Origin: Neiella marina
GTDB taxonomy: Bacteria; Pseudomonadota; Gammaproteobacteria; Enterobacterales; Neiellaceae
Reading direction: 5' to 3'
Assembly: GCF_002165625.1 (NCBI RefSeq)
Contig: NZ_NGNS01000019.1
Location: forward strand, 28,113 to 92,112
Length of the DNA stretch: 64,000 nucleotides
Shown here: one piece after another, positions 26,351-36,009 of the stretch
How positions within the stretch are numbered: the first letter of the stretch is position 1
Layout: the number at the start of each line of letters is the position of its first letter
Notes under the pieces: model-generated
What the model was told of the DNA's origin: nothing
What the model saw: only the letters and a program-made list of their open reading frames with translations
Databases searched by the model: none
Translations under genes and position numbers: made by a program

Positions 26351-27754
26351 TTAATAAAGCCGCGGGTCTATTTGATTACGAAATAGGTTTTTATCTTCTT
26401 GCGGTTGCTCTTTGACATCGCTTGAAGTCGTTAAATTGAGATTGTTAACCATATGATTTTTGAACACGATTAACAGCAACACAAAGAAGAACGGTTCGTA
26501 AATAATTAGATCGAGGAACATTCCGCAAACACAGTATGCTACCAGCGAGCAAGTGCAGGCTTTATTGAGATAATCGAGTAAGGGATCGGCAGCGACGTTT
26601 TTGTTATTGCACTGGAAGTAGCTTTTGAAGGATGTCCAGAGAATGAATAGAAACAGGCCTCCGACGAAAATCCCGGTGTTAGCTGTGAAGTTCAACAAGG
26701 TGTTGTGAGCAACATGTGGCGTCCCTAAGTCCAAGTCTCTAGCCGCCCATTGAAAACGTTGTGGTCCGGCGCCTAAAACTGGGTATTCAGCAATGATGCC
26801 CAATGCAGCTTGCCAAGACACTAAGCGTGGATTAAGTGGTTCATCGCGTTCCTCTTGTTGGGCGGCAGAAACCGTTGTTGCTGAGCGATTCAACATGGCA
26901 CCGCCCTGATCAATCACCGCCGCTGCCAGACCGAAAATGAGTATGAACTTGAACATTCGTATTTGCCATGGCTTTATCTTTGGCAAAGATTTCATGCTGC
27001 CTTGCAGCATGAATACGGCCGCCACCGTTGATACGCCAAGGCCTAGGAATGCGCCGCGAGAGCCAAACAAGAACAGCGCATGCCACAGCAAAGGTACGGT
27101 AGCTAATATGCCGTACTTAAAGATTTTGTTGTCGACATAAAAGTAGGCAAACAAAATGAATGGCATCGCCATTACTAACAGGGTGGAAGCGCTATTGGCG
27201 TCATCGTAAGGCCCTTGGTAAGGACCCATCAAGCGGCCTTGGAAAAATTGCGCCCAGTTATAGGAGAGGTACTGGTCGTTTGCCCAATAAACGTAGTAAA
27301 GGGCTAAAAATATATAGACCCCAGCCATAACCTTGGTCGCATTATGATACTGATCTTTGTCGCTCAAAATACCTATCTGAACGACAAACATAATGACTAT
27401 GGTATTGAGAGTGCCCAAGACAATATGAGAACTGGTGCCAGCGGAGTAGTTTTGATAAGGGCTCAGAATATCGGACAGGTGCATTAGCCCCCAGATCAGT
27501 ACTAAAGCAATCACCTGCTTGTTTTTGTAGACATTTAAATCCATCCGCTTCTGAGCAAATGCGACGCCCCAAGCGAGAATGGAGCAAATCGCCAACAGCT
27601 TTGAAATCGGCAGATCCGGCCACTCAAAGCGCCAAATATATTTTGGTTGCATCACTGCATTGAGCGAGTAAGCGGCGGCAGGAAACCAACTATAGCGAAA
27701 AATGGAGACCGCTGAGCCAATAAGAATGGAATAAATGGCGATTAACTTTAACAT
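26351..27754 (-). CDS. O-antigen ligase/Wzy-type polymerase
   Basis: 467-aa polytopic membrane protein. MGPYQGPYDDANSASTLLVM and LFGSRGAFLGLG lead to the large periplasmic loop, with a basic ERDEPLNPRLVSWQAAL, GAGPQRFQW and the family motif HNTLLNFTANTG. These fit the Wzy_C/O-antigen ligase superfamily; exosortase A loci often carry such a protein, described as a putative O-glycosylation ligase. Whether it polymerises repeat units or ligates glycan to protein cannot be decided. Its start overlaps the preceding GT4 stop by 7 bp. Confidence 0.85.
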   Translation of the reverse strand: MLKLIAIYSILIGSAVSIFRYSWFPAAAYSLNAVMQPKYIWRFEWPDLPISKLLAICSILAWGVAFAQKRMDLNVYKNKQVIALVLIWGLMHLSDILSPYQNYSAGTSSHIVLGTLNTIVIMFVVQIGILSDKDQYHNATKVMAGVYIFLALYYVYWANDQYLSYNWAQFFQGRLMGPYQGPYDDANSASTLLVMAMPFILFAYFYVDNKIFKYGILATVPLLWHALFLFGSRGAFLGLGVSTVAAVFMLQGSMKSLPKIKPWQIRMFKFILIFGLAAAVIDQGGAMLNRSATTVSAAQQEERDEPLNPRLVSWQAALGIIAEYPVLGAGPQRFQWAARDLDLGTPHVAHNTLLNFTANTGIFVGGLFLFILWTSFKSYFQCNNKNVAADPLLDYLNKACTCSLVAYCVCGMFLDLIIYEPFFFVLLLIVFKNHMVNNLNLTTSSDVKEQPQEDKNLFRNQIDPRLY

Positions 27755-28875
27755 GCGCGGCCGTCATCTTTGTTCAGGGTGAGATACAACTTGTTGTACT
27801 GTTCGATCATGCTGCTTGCTTGATAACGAGATGTAAACCTTGTTTTTGACGCTTGTTGAAATTGTTTAAAGATCGACTCATCAGCGAGTATTTTGTCAAT
27901 CGCTGCGGCAAATTCATCGCCGCTATCATTGGTGGTAACAAAGCCGTTGACTTGATCGGCAATGATCTCTGGATTACCTCCGGCGTCAGTCACCACACAG
28001 GGTTTGCCGAGCGACATGGCCTCGAGCAAGGTCATCGATGTGCCTTCACTTAAAGATGAAAGCAAAAAGATGTCCATTAAAGCCATATAGTGACTAGGGT
28101 CTGATTGATAACCAGGCAAGATCACCCGATCTTGTAACTCCAGTTGCTCAATCCAGCCCTCAATATTCGCTCTCTCATCACCATCCCCGACAAGAAGAAA
28201 GACGGTATTTGGATGATTCGCTGTGACTTTGGCGACCGCTTCTAGCATCATTTTATGGTTCTTGATGGGGTCCATTCGAGCAACAGTACCGAGAATCTTC
28301 GTCGAGTCGGCTATGCCCAATTGCTGGCGCAGTGAATTGACTTCTTTATCGTCTACTTTTAGCCCAGCAATACCATTGTATATGGTTGTGATTCGTTGCT
28401 CAGGCAAGAACTCATATTCACCTAAGGCACTTTTCGTTGCGTTTGATATCGCAGTGACCGCATCAGTCACTATGTTCAACAGTGGGTTAACAACACGCCG
28501 TTTCCAACTGCTTGAGTCGGGGTAAAATCGGCCGTGCTCAGTAAATATCACTTTGGTTTTTAGACCGATTGCGGCGAGCACGCCATAGACCCAAGGGGTA
28601 TATTGATGGCAATGGATAATGTCGATGTTGTTGGTGCGCAGGTGGTTCCGGATTGCGCTAATCAGCGCCAGATCAAAACCAGGTTGGCGCGCAACGCTTG
28701 TCAGTGCAATGCCTTTCGATTGCAGGGCTTTGCCCCAGGGGCCAATGGGTTCTTCGATACAAAAAATGGACATCTCAAACTGGTCTGGATCTGTGCCTTC
28801 AATGATGCTTTTGATGACCATTTCGGTGCCACCGATGCGCATATCGAATGTTAGATGCACAACTCGCTTTGCCAT
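27748..28875 (-). CDS. Family 4 glycosyltransferase
   Basis: 375-aa GT-B enzyme. VVHLTFDMRIGGTEMVIKSI, IIHCHQYTPWVYG and IFTEHGRFYPD form the acceptor domain; GTVARMDPIKNH, LLVGDGDE, LPGYQSD and SLSEGTSMTLLEAMSLGKPCVVTDAGGNPE form the donor domain with EX7E. It matches the XrtA-associated GT4 type with the GGTE loop. It lies one base after the acyltransferase gene and overlaps the next gene, so this is one operon. Confidence 0.88.
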   Translation of the reverse strand: MAKRVVHLTFDMRIGGTEMVIKSIIEGTDPDQFEMSIFCIEEPIGPWGKALQSKGIALTSVARQPGFDLALISAIRNHLRTNNIDIIHCHQYTPWVYGVLAAIGLKTKVIFTEHGRFYPDSSSWKRRVVNPLLNIVTDAVTAISNATKSALGEYEFLPEQRITTIYNGIAGLKVDDKEVNSLRQQLGIADSTKILGTVARMDPIKNHKMMLEAVAKVTANHPNTVFLLVGDGDERANIEGWIEQLELQDRVILPGYQSDPSHYMALMDIFLLSSLSEGTSMTLLEAMSLGKPCVVTDAGGNPEIIADQVNGFVTTNDSGDEFAAAIDKILADESIFKQFQQASKTRFTSRYQASSMIEQYNKLYLTLNKDDGRAC

Positions 28876-29907
28876 TTATACCGATACCCTTTTTTGAGAA
28901 AAGCTGTAGTTGGACCGCATATTGATAAACGGGATTTCGACCCAGCGATAGAGAAATTCTGAGATCACCAGTGTAATTGCCAATGCAATACCGTAATACA
29001 CCACGAACGGTAAGTCATCGCCAACTCGGCGCATCAATGCTAGCGCTTCTGGGTGCAGCAAATACATCGAGTATGACCGAGTCGATATAAGCATTACCAC
29101 GCCATAGCCTATGGGTTTGTGATGGACTTGCGTTGTCACGGCAAAGAACACCATACCGGCAAAAATCACCCCGAGTAGCAAGAAGCTTGGGTCGCTATAA
29201 CTTGGTGATGGCGGAAACCAGCGAAAGACAAAACAGCTGATGTAAGCAATGACAGAGATGATTAGTAGCGGGGTTGCGTATTTTTTGGCTTTTTGCCAAA
29301 GCGTCGGATACTGAAAGTAGCACTGAGCCAATAGCACGCCAATTAGGCAGCAATCCCATCGAACATGGGTTTGCTCATAGTGGGTGTACCAACCCAAGGC
29401 CCGAAATAATGAGGGTAGCAATAGTAAGATCACTAATACTGCTGTTTGATAGTGGCGATGAAGTCGGCCTAAATAAAGTAGCAGGGGTGCGATCACCAGA
29501 TAGAATTGCTCTTCGACGCATAATGACCAACTCACTGTGAAGTAGTTGAGGTGATTATAATTTTGCAGAAACACGAAGAATGGTAGCGGATTAGGCACAC
29601 TATCCTTGGTCGCGTAAAGCTGTACCAAGGTAAACGACAAAACGAAAAAGTACGCAGGCAGCGTGCGCATCCAGCGTCGAGCCCAGAAGCGTTTGACATC
29701 AATGTTGCCGAATTTTTTCTGTTCAGCGAATAACTGTGAACCGATGAGCCAGCCCGACAGCATAAAGAATAGATCGACGCCAGAACCACCAAATCCCAGC
29801 GGCACTAAGTCAGGTGCTTTGCCAAAGCTACTGACGGTATGCGCGGTAAAGACCAGCATAATCGCTAGTGCTCGCAACACATCCAGATAGTAGATACGAC
29901 CCAACAT
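28876..29907 (-). CDS. Acyltransferase family 3 membrane protein
   Basis: 343 aa with about ten hydrophobic segments. IYYLDVLRALAIMLVFTAHTV carries the family's R and H near the first helices; FFMLSGWLIGSQLFAEQ and RFWARRWMRTLPAYFFV follow. FTVSWSLCVEEQFYLV is the conserved WSL.VE.QFY segment. Such proteins O-acetylate or succinylate extracellular polysaccharides. It is separate from the MBOAT system at 12106, so the polymer may be acylated by two routes. Confidence 0.9.
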   Translation of the reverse strand: MLGRIYYLDVLRALAIMLVFTAHTVSSFGKAPDLVPLGFGGSGVDLFFMLSGWLIGSQLFAEQKKFGNIDVKRFWARRWMRTLPAYFFVLSFTLVQLYATKDSVPNPLPFFVFLQNYNHLNYFTVSWSLCVEEQFYLVIAPLLLYLGRLHRHYQTAVLVILLLLPSLFRALGWYTHYEQTHVRWDCCLIGVLLAQCYFQYPTLWQKAKKYATPLLIISVIAYISCFVFRWFPPSPSYSDPSFLLLGVIFAGMVFFAVTTQVHHKPIGYGVVMLISTRSYSMYLLHPEALALMRRVGDDLPFVVYYGIALAITLVISEFLYRWVEIPFINMRSNYSFSQKRVSV

Positions 29908-29913
29908 ATTAGA

Positions 29914-31812
29914 TTAGGCCTCGGCGGACTCTGGTTGGGCGTATTTATGCCACCACATCTGGAACATCAGCATACTCCACAGAAGAGCACCATGATCATA
30001 GCGTTCGGATTGGTGTTGGAACCAGATCTTGCGCACTTCATCCATGTCAAAGTAAGTGGCTAGACCCTGCTCCGAGCGCAAAATGTATTGCTCTGCGAGT
30101 TCCTTGATTTCTCCTCTAAACCAACTGGCCAGAGGCACTGAAAAGCCCATTTTTTTGCGGTACAAAATGTCATCAGGCAGCAAGCGCTTAAACGCATTCT
30201 TCAAAATGTGTTTCTTTTCACCGTCGTTGAATTTTTGCTCACTCGGCAGTGTTGCTGCGAATTCAATGGTCTCTGTGTCAAGAATCGGTGCCCTGACTTC
30301 CAATGAGTTGGCCATGCTCATCCGATCCACTTTGACCAAAATGCCGCCAGTCAGATAGGTCTTCATATCCGTGTAGAGGATCTTGGCTAAGTGATCGTCA
30401 CCATCTGCGTGCTGATAGGCATCTGTGGTGATGGTTGACGGGTGATAGCCAGCCAGTACCGGTTGATACTGGGGCTTTAGCAGGGCATTCCACTGACGAT
30501 CTTCGATTTGAGCATTGGACATATAAAAGCCCAGATCAGCATCGGCACTCAGACTTGTCAGCAATGACTTGCCTTTGCGGCACACTGTCCAACTACTGTG
30601 AGCTAATAAGCTGGCTAGTGGTGGAAAGATATTCTTGCGAATAAACTTGGGAACCGCATTTCTTAACTTGTTTTCTACCGCGTCGACCGAATACTTCTCA
30701 TAGCCAGCAAACACTTCATCGCCACCATCTCCAGCGATAGCAACGGTGACTTGCTGACGAGCAAGCTCAGATACGAAGTATGTGGGGACTAATGACGGGT
30801 CGGCAAAGGGCTCATCAAAAAAGCTCACGATATGTTCTAGGTTGTCGTTAACGTTTTGATGAACGGTAAATTCGTGATGTTCGGTTGCGTATTGTTTGGC
30901 AACAATGCGGGCAAATTCCGTCTCATTGAATTTTTCTTCGTCAAAACCGATAGAGCATGTTTTGACTGGGGTGTCGCTGTTATTCGCCATAAGCGCAACA
31001 ACACCGCTAGAATCGACGCCACCACTTAAGAATGCGCCCAGTGGCACGTCACTGATCATCCGCCGCTTAGTGGCAGCAGTAAGAATCTCAACTAGCTCAT
31101 CGGTGAGTTGCTCCGCGCTCGCGTTGGAACGTGTTGCCATCGACAGGTCCCAATATTTTTCAATCACAATACCGTCTGCAGACACCGTCATGTAGTGAGC
31201 GGGAGGCAGTTTGTGGATGTGTTGAAAAATACTTTTCGGGTCAGGAATGTACTGATAAGCGAAGAAGTCATAAACCGCATCAAGGCGAATCTCTCGCGGG
31301 ATATCTTCGAGTTCCAAAATGGCTTTTATTTCAGAACCGAAGGCGAATCGACCTTGGTCTTCGAAATAATAAAGTGGCTTTTTACCGAGTCGGTCGCGGG
31401 CAATGAACAGCTGTTGTTTTACTTTGTCCCACAAGGCGAAAGCAAACATGCCATTAAGGTGCTTTAAGCAGTCAACACCATCGCGTTGATAGAGAGCGAG
31501 GATGACTTCCGTATCACTGTGAGATTTGAACTGGTAACCCTGCTGTTGCAGTTCTTCTCGGTGCTCAAGATAGTTATAGATCTCGCCGTTGAACACAATG
31601 ACCAGCTGTTCATCAGCAGAAAACATGGGTTGATTGCCGGCTTCAGATAAGTCCAAAATGGCGAGACGGCGATGCGATAAACCGACGTATTGATCGTGAT
31701 ATTCACCGCCAGCGTCGGGACCTCTATGACGGATGGCATTGCCCATCTGCTTGAGAGTATTGACGTCGCCTTCAATTTGATTGAACTGGGTGAATCCTGC
31801 TATTCCACACAT
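29914..31812 (-). CDS. XrtA-associated asparagine synthase-like amidotransferase 1
   Basis: 632 aa. Met1-Cys2 of MCGIAGFTQF is the N-terminal nucleophile of a glutamine amidotransferase class II domain; RHRGPDAGGEY and FNGEIYNYLEHREEL belong to the same domain. SGGVDSSG (263-270) is the ATP-pyrophosphatase loop, and AIAGDGGDEVFAGYEKY the synthetase signature. The protein is full length for asparagine synthase B relatives. In exosortase A loci this protein is thought to amidate a sugar carboxyl group rather than make asparagine; that is inference from context. It lies between FemAB-like and acyltransferase genes with short gaps. Confidence 0.9.
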   Translation of the reverse strand: MCGIAGFTQFNQIEGDVNTLKQMGNAIRHRGPDAGGEYHDQYVGLSHRRLAILDLSEAGNQPMFSADEQLVIVFNGEIYNYLEHREELQQQGYQFKSHSDTEVILALYQRDGVDCLKHLNGMFAFALWDKVKQQLFIARDRLGKKPLYYFEDQGRFAFGSEIKAILELEDIPREIRLDAVYDFFAYQYIPDPKSIFQHIHKLPPAHYMTVSADGIVIEKYWDLSMATRSNASAEQLTDELVEILTAATKRRMISDVPLGAFLSGGVDSSGVVALMANNSDTPVKTCSIGFDEEKFNETEFARIVAKQYATEHHEFTVHQNVNDNLEHIVSFFDEPFADPSLVPTYFVSELARQQVTVAIAGDGGDEVFAGYEKYSVDAVENKLRNAVPKFIRKNIFPPLASLLAHSSWTVCRKGKSLLTSLSADADLGFYMSNAQIEDRQWNALLKPQYQPVLAGYHPSTITTDAYQHADGDDHLAKILYTDMKTYLTGGILVKVDRMSMANSLEVRAPILDTETIEFAATLPSEQKFNDGEKKHILKNAFKRLLPDDILYRKKMGFSVPLASWFRGEIKELAEQYILRSEQGLATYFDMDEVRKIWFQHQSERYDHGALLWSMLMFQMWWHKYAQPESAEA

Positions 31813-31822
31813 TCCTGCGTCC

Positions 31823-32902
31823 CTACAGATCGATATACTTTCTGAGCCTTGGCCCTAAAGATCCTGTCATTTGCAGCGGCAGCCGTTGCCAGCTTCCAAC
31901 TACCCAAGATTTAACCATACCACTAAGCTTGGAATCGGCACCAGTGTTGTTTGTGACTTGGCTATGGTCCACCGCTAGCCCTTTGTTAAAGTCTTGCCAC
32001 GCTAGTGGGGTCGGTGTAGCTCCCCACTGAGTTTTGAACTTGTAGGTGCCTTCGCCATAGGTTGAACGGCCAAAATCAAACAGCTCAATGCCGTTGTCTG
32101 CACAATGAGCCAGGAGTGACCAATACAGCAACATGTTAGGAGCTAGTCGGTTGAATTCGGCTTTGGTTGACGCCCATGGTATCGATGCCATAGTGCCATT
32201 TTTGACAATTAAACCGCCCCCCACAGGGATATCATCCTTGTAGATAACGGAAAGCAGGCAGTGGCTGCCATAGTGTTTGACGATTTGCTCGAACCATTGG
32301 TAACTGTGTACCGGCGAGCCCAAAGCACGCATGTTTACTAGCATCACTTCATAGAAGTGGTTTAGCAGCGTTTCTGAGTTACCTGTTTCTGAGTGCAAGC
32401 CATTCTTTTCAGCCTTGCGGATCTGGCTCCTCAATTTTGATTTAAAGCTGGCTAGTTGAGCTTCCGCCGATTGTGCCAACGCCATTCGCATACTTACCTT
32501 TAACCCTTGGAGTTGTTCAGGCGTTGCGGGCGGCTGATTGGCGGCCGAAAGTTGGCGCAGTTGCAAGTGATCAAATCGTTGCTTTTTAGCGTGTTGCTTA
32601 GCCGCATCGAGAAGTTGCTGCACAATCGATAATTCCGTTGCTAACGGGCCGCCAAGGTCGCAGTAAGGCAATGAACAAAGTTTGTTTTTGAGCAATGGCC
32701 TGGAGAACTCAATAGTCGGCAATACGCCAACAATGTCGTTGTTTTGCTTAGCGATAAAGTAGCGAGGGGTGAAGCCATAGGCTGCTTGTACCGCTTGGCC
32801 CCAAGCATATCGGTGGTAAGGCGAGGCATCAGAATGTTGGGCAACAAAAGCGTCCCAGCTGGGTTGATCAGCCTCGTTGGCGATTGAGATAGCGATTGTC
32901 AT
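31823..32902 (-). CDS. FemAB-like protein of the XrtA/PEP-CTERM system
   Basis: 359-aa member of the GNAT-fold FemAB superfamily. WDAFVAQHSDASPYHRYAWG at the start, then QSAEAQLASFKSKLRSQIRKAEKNG, GSPVHSYQWFEQIVKHYG and LFDFGRSTYGEGTYKFKTQWG fit the PEP-CTERM-associated FemAB family. Proper FemX/FemA enzymes add amino acids from aminoacyl-tRNA; the substrate in exosortase loci is unknown. Its ATG overlaps the stop of the upstream deacetylase gene as ATGA. Confidence 0.87.
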   Translation of the reverse strand: MTIAISIANEADQPSWDAFVAQHSDASPYHRYAWGQAVQAAYGFTPRYFIAKQNNDIVGVLPTIEFSRPLLKNKLCSLPYCDLGGPLATELSIVQQLLDAAKQHAKKQRFDHLQLRQLSAANQPPATPEQLQGLKVSMRMALAQSAEAQLASFKSKLRSQIRKAEKNGLHSETGNSETLLNHFYEVMLVNMRALGSPVHSYQWFEQIVKHYGSHCLLSVIYKDDIPVGGGLIVKNGTMASIPWASTKAEFNRLAPNMLLYWSLLAHCADNGIELFDFGRSTYGEGTYKFKTQWGATPTPLAWQDFNKGLAVDHSQVTNNTGADSKLSGMVKSWVVGSWQRLPLQMTGSLGPRLRKYIDL

Positions 32903-33912
32903 CGGAGCAATCCTCCCTGACTACTGCGTGTTTTTAGGATGCTTGCGGCTTCTGAGACCGTACAAAAATTGACATTAGCTTTGTCGTCCAGGTAGTCCAG
33001 AACATGCTTGATTCGGTGGCAAATTGTTTTATAACCAAGATCTGCTTCCATCAGGCCAGTTTGCCCCTTCATCAGGCTGGAACTATGCAGATACATATGG
33101 AGTACAGGCTGGCCCTTGCTGAGCAGCGAATCACACAGGGTCACCATTTCTGGGCCATTACATAGTTCTGGAGTCAGATAGAGTTTACGCAGCAGATTAA
33201 GATGCCAGAGAAAGCCAATAAATCGAATCTTGGCAAAAGCAGAGTTTGATAACCGATGGTGAATTCGTTCGCACAGTTCGAAGTTACCCCGATTAAAGCC
33301 AACTGACACCGGTAGCTCAACCAAATCGCGTTGCGAGCCACATTGCAACGGGTCGTTGATATCCGGCCAATAGGCATCTGTTGGACTGGGAAAGCAAGAG
33401 AAGTAACTATTGCGATAGAACGGATAAACGCTTGAATCGACTTCGATGCCGCGCTCAATGAGCAATTCTAACACCTTGCCATCAATGCCCCAGCGGCCGG
33501 TTCGAAAAGAGCGCGGATAACTGCCAAATTCTTGCAGCAACTTTTCCATCAGCGCATCGAGTTTGTCGGCCACCAATTGTCTTGGCAAGTTCACCACATG
33601 TGATTCGAATTCGCCGGTTTCTCCAGTGTAGGGAGGATTACACCATGGGTGTAAATGGACGCCGAGTTCACTGTTACCAAGATCGAGTACTGATTTTAAC
33701 GTCGACGCTGCTTCTGGGTTTGATGCAACGGCGTAATCAACGAAGTAACTCGGACGGACGCCACAGTCGCTGAGAAAACGATGAAACTGAGGCACATGTT
33801 GAATATTGCTGACCGAGCAATTTTGTTCCGGGAATGGACCTTCCCAATCCCACTCTTCTTCAGTGTCGATCGACACCACGAAAAGTACATCCTTGCGCGC
33901 TGCGGCCGTCAT
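32899..33912 (-). CDS. Polysaccharide deacetylase-like protein (WalW type)
   Basis: 337 aa. LFVVSIDTEEEWDWEGPFP opens a NodB-like domain with the first metal-site Asp/Glu, ELGVHLHPWCNPP supplies the HxH pair expected in motif 2, and SFRTGRWGIDGKVLELL resembles motif 3. It should remove acetyl groups from amino sugars or be a structural relative. The frame runs to 34080, but the ATG at 33912 starts the domain and sits one base after the upstream stop (33914). It is distinct from the XrtA-specific deacetylase at 41424. Confidence 0.8.
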   Translation of the reverse strand: MTAAARKDVLFVVSIDTEEEWDWEGPFPEQNCSVSNIQHVPQFHRFLSDCGVRPSYFVDYAVASNPEAASTLKSVLDLGNSELGVHLHPWCNPPYTGETGEFESHVVNLPRQLVADKLDALMEKLLQEFGSYPRSFRTGRWGIDGKVLELLIERGIEVDSSVYPFYRNSYFSCFPSPTDAYWPDINDPLQCGSQRDLVELPVSVGFNRGNFELCERIHHRLSNSAFAKIRFIGFLWHLNLLRKLYLTPELCNGPEMVTLCDSLLSKGQPVLHMYLHSSSLMKGQTGLMEADLGYKTICHRIKHVLDYLDDKANVNFCTVSEAASILKTRSSQGGLLR

Positions 33913-33913
33913 C

Positions 33914-35038
33914 TTACGGCTCTCCAAGCAGCTTGCGAAACAACTCGTCATATTCGCGGGCCATGCGCTTCGCTGAAAAATGTTGCTCGACAAACAATCG
34001 AGCATTGACCCCGAGTTGTTTCGCCTCGGTAGGCTCATCCAGTAAAGTTTGCCAACATTGTTGCAACGCATCCTTGTCACCTAATGGAGCGAGCAAACCG
34101 GTTTGCTGATGGGTCACTAGCTGGTCAATGCCAGGTATATCGTAAGCCGCAATCGGAATTTCCATTGCGCAAGCTTCCATTAGACAGCGAGGTATACCTT
34201 CGAGGGTGGATGACATGACAAATAGATCAAAGCTTTTTAACAGCTCAAGTCTATCATCACGAAATCCGAGAAATTTAATGCGTTCGCGCTGGCTCAGTGA
34301 TTCGCAGTATTGCTCTAGCGCGGCACGTTCATCGCCATCGCCAAGCAATACCAATTCGAGGTTGGGATCGTCGGACGCCATCGCTTCAAAAATGTCGAGT
34401 ATGTCACCGATGTTTTTTCGCGAGATCATCTGCCCAATAAAGCCAATGCGCTTAACGCCCGGTTGTTTGGTCGCTACTTGGGACGATAACCGCACCGCTT
34501 CAATTTCGCTAAGATCAACACCATTTTGAATGTAGTGAAGGCGCTGTTCTTTAACTCCTACTCGGCGCGAATCTTGACATAGGGCTTGTGACAATGGTGC
34601 CACCGCTTCGGCGAATGTCATTGCTTTGCAGCCTAGCCAAATAAAGAAACGCAACTTCAGATCGCGAGCATTCTCAAAGCCGTGAGGGGTTACGACACAA
34701 GGGATGCCTGCTTTGCGAGCAGCGAGGACACCGATAATGTCAGATTTGTAGCCATGGGTATGGATAATATCGATATTGCGCTGTTGAATCAGAGTGACCA
34801 ACTGATTAACGACAGACAAATCGAATTTGTGCTTCATCGGCAATTCGAAGGTATCGCCGCATGTTGCTTTGAATTGCTTCACCAACTCGAGGTCGCGCGA
34901 TTCAGTCTCCAAGGTGACCGCCAACTCGCTACGAATATTGTGTGCAGGTAAATGTTTTGCCAACGCCAAGATCCAGCGCTCAGCGCCATAGAAACCGGTG
35001 GGGCAGATAAATTGTAAAACGTTCCGTTGCGCGCTCAT
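33914..35038 (-). CDS. Family 4 glycosyltransferase
   Basis: 374-aa GT-B transferase. FICPTGFYGAERWILALAKH, IIHTHGYKSDIIGVLAARK and CVVTPHGFENARDLK form the acceptor half; IGFIGQMISRKNIGDIL, LVLLGDGDERAALEQY and SSTLEGIPRCLMEACAMEIPIAAY the donor half. The protein is of normal length and complete. It lies in the tight minus-strand run, one base from the deacetylase and 10 bp from the GT2 gene upstream. Confidence 0.87.
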   Translation of the reverse strand: MSAQRNVLQFICPTGFYGAERWILALAKHLPAHNIRSELAVTLETESRDLELVKQFKATCGDTFELPMKHKFDLSVVNQLVTLIQQRNIDIIHTHGYKSDIIGVLAARKAGIPCVVTPHGFENARDLKLRFFIWLGCKAMTFAEAVAPLSQALCQDSRRVGVKEQRLHYIQNGVDLSEIEAVRLSSQVATKQPGVKRIGFIGQMISRKNIGDILDIFEAMASDDPNLELVLLGDGDERAALEQYCESLSQRERIKFLGFRDDRLELLKSFDLFVMSSTLEGIPRCLMEACAMEIPIAAYDIPGIDQLVTHQQTGLLAPLGDKDALQQCWQTLLDEPTEAKQLGVNARLFVEQHFSAKRMAREYDELFRKLLGEP

Positions 35039-35048
35039 AAATCCCTTA

Positions 35049-36005
35049 CTAACTGTGGCTTGTGGTTTTAATTTCTTTCAGCGCCCCACTAAGGGTGCCA
35101 ATGGCCCGAGCAGGAAAAAACATACTATAAAACTGCACGACTTTGGAGAGGGAAACTGCTTCACCGACTAATCGCTTTAAGCGCCAGCTGTATGCCGCCA
35201 CCGGTATGGCAAACAATATCAAACTCGCTACAGTGGCTGGCCAGAGGCCGAGAAGCAGGCTCGCTATTGCGCAAATAAGCAACGCCAACAAAGCGGGTGG
35301 GACGACAAAACTAGGCCATTCTCGCATCGGAATCGAGCGCCCTTTAATCGATTGTAAATTGCTTTGTCCTCGCCAAATCTCTTTATAAAACATTTCCTTG
35401 TAAACTTTGTCCTCCCCGAGGTGAACATAACTGGCGGCCGAGGTATAGAACAGTTCCCCCAAGCGGCTAGCACGCTCGGTGAAGTAGTAATCCTCACAAG
35501 TCACCAAATGCTCCGGAAAGCCTCCTAAACGCGCAAAAGTCTCGCGCTTGAGAAACAAATTACGGCCGGGTAAGAATGTGACGCTGCAATCGAGTTCGGC
35601 ATTACTCAGTGCTGTGCGGATTTTCTCAAGTGGTGGCGCATTTGGGCCTTCGATTTGGTGGGCACTAACCAAGATCGTGTGTGGTCTTTGGGTCATGGTT
35701 TCAAGCATGACAACAAGCCAGTTCGGTGATAGTTCGACATCGGCATCAAGAAAGGCGAGGTAGTCGCCGGTTGCATGAGTGACGCCAACGTTGCGCATTT
35801 CAGAAATGGTGTTGCCCTGATGACGGATTAACTGGATAGGGTGCTTGGCGATAAGTTGCTCAAGTGCGTCTGTGGTGCTGCTATTCTGACTAACAATAAC
35901 CACTTCCAGCTGTTGCTCGTGGCGTTGCAAGCGAAATATGGACTGCAGCGTTGCCAGCAGCATTTCCTCCCGCCCTTTGTGGGGGATGATAAAACTCACA
36001 TCCAT
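35049..36005 (-). CDS. Family 2 glycosyltransferase with C-terminal membrane helices
   Basis: 318 aa. VSFIIPHKGREEMLLATLQSI, ISEMRNVGVTHATGDY and LAFLDADVELSPNWL (DxD) build the GT-A domain, followed by GRNLFLKRETFARLGGFPE and CEDYYFTERA. After about residue 225 two hydrophobic helices (VVPPALLALLICAIASLLLG and WPATVASLILFAIPVAAYSW) anchor it to the membrane. It follows the PcRGLX-like gene after 4 bp. Such enzymes usually extend a lipid-linked glycan. Confidence 0.87.
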   Translation of the reverse strand: MDVSFIIPHKGREEMLLATLQSIFRLQRHEQQLEVVIVSQNSSTTDALEQLIAKHPIQLIRHQGNTISEMRNVGVTHATGDYLAFLDADVELSPNWLVVMLETMTQRPHTILVSAHQIEGPNAPPLEKIRTALSNAELDCSVTFLPGRNLFLKRETFARLGGFPEHLVTCEDYYFTERASRLGELFYTSAASYVHLGEDKVYKEMFYKEIWRGQSNLQSIKGRSIPMREWPSFVVPPALLALLICAIASLLLGLWPATVASLILFAIPVAAYSWRLKRLVGEAVSLSKVVQFYSMFFPARAIGTLSGALKEIKTTSHS

Positions 36006-36009
36006 CTAG

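Noticed and set aside
29914..31812. Asparagine synthase-like protein as the cyclase of a lasso-peptide system with the HprK cassette
   Set aside because: It is full length with the N-terminal Cys, lies 18 kb away in the EPS run and fits the XrtA amidotransferase family.
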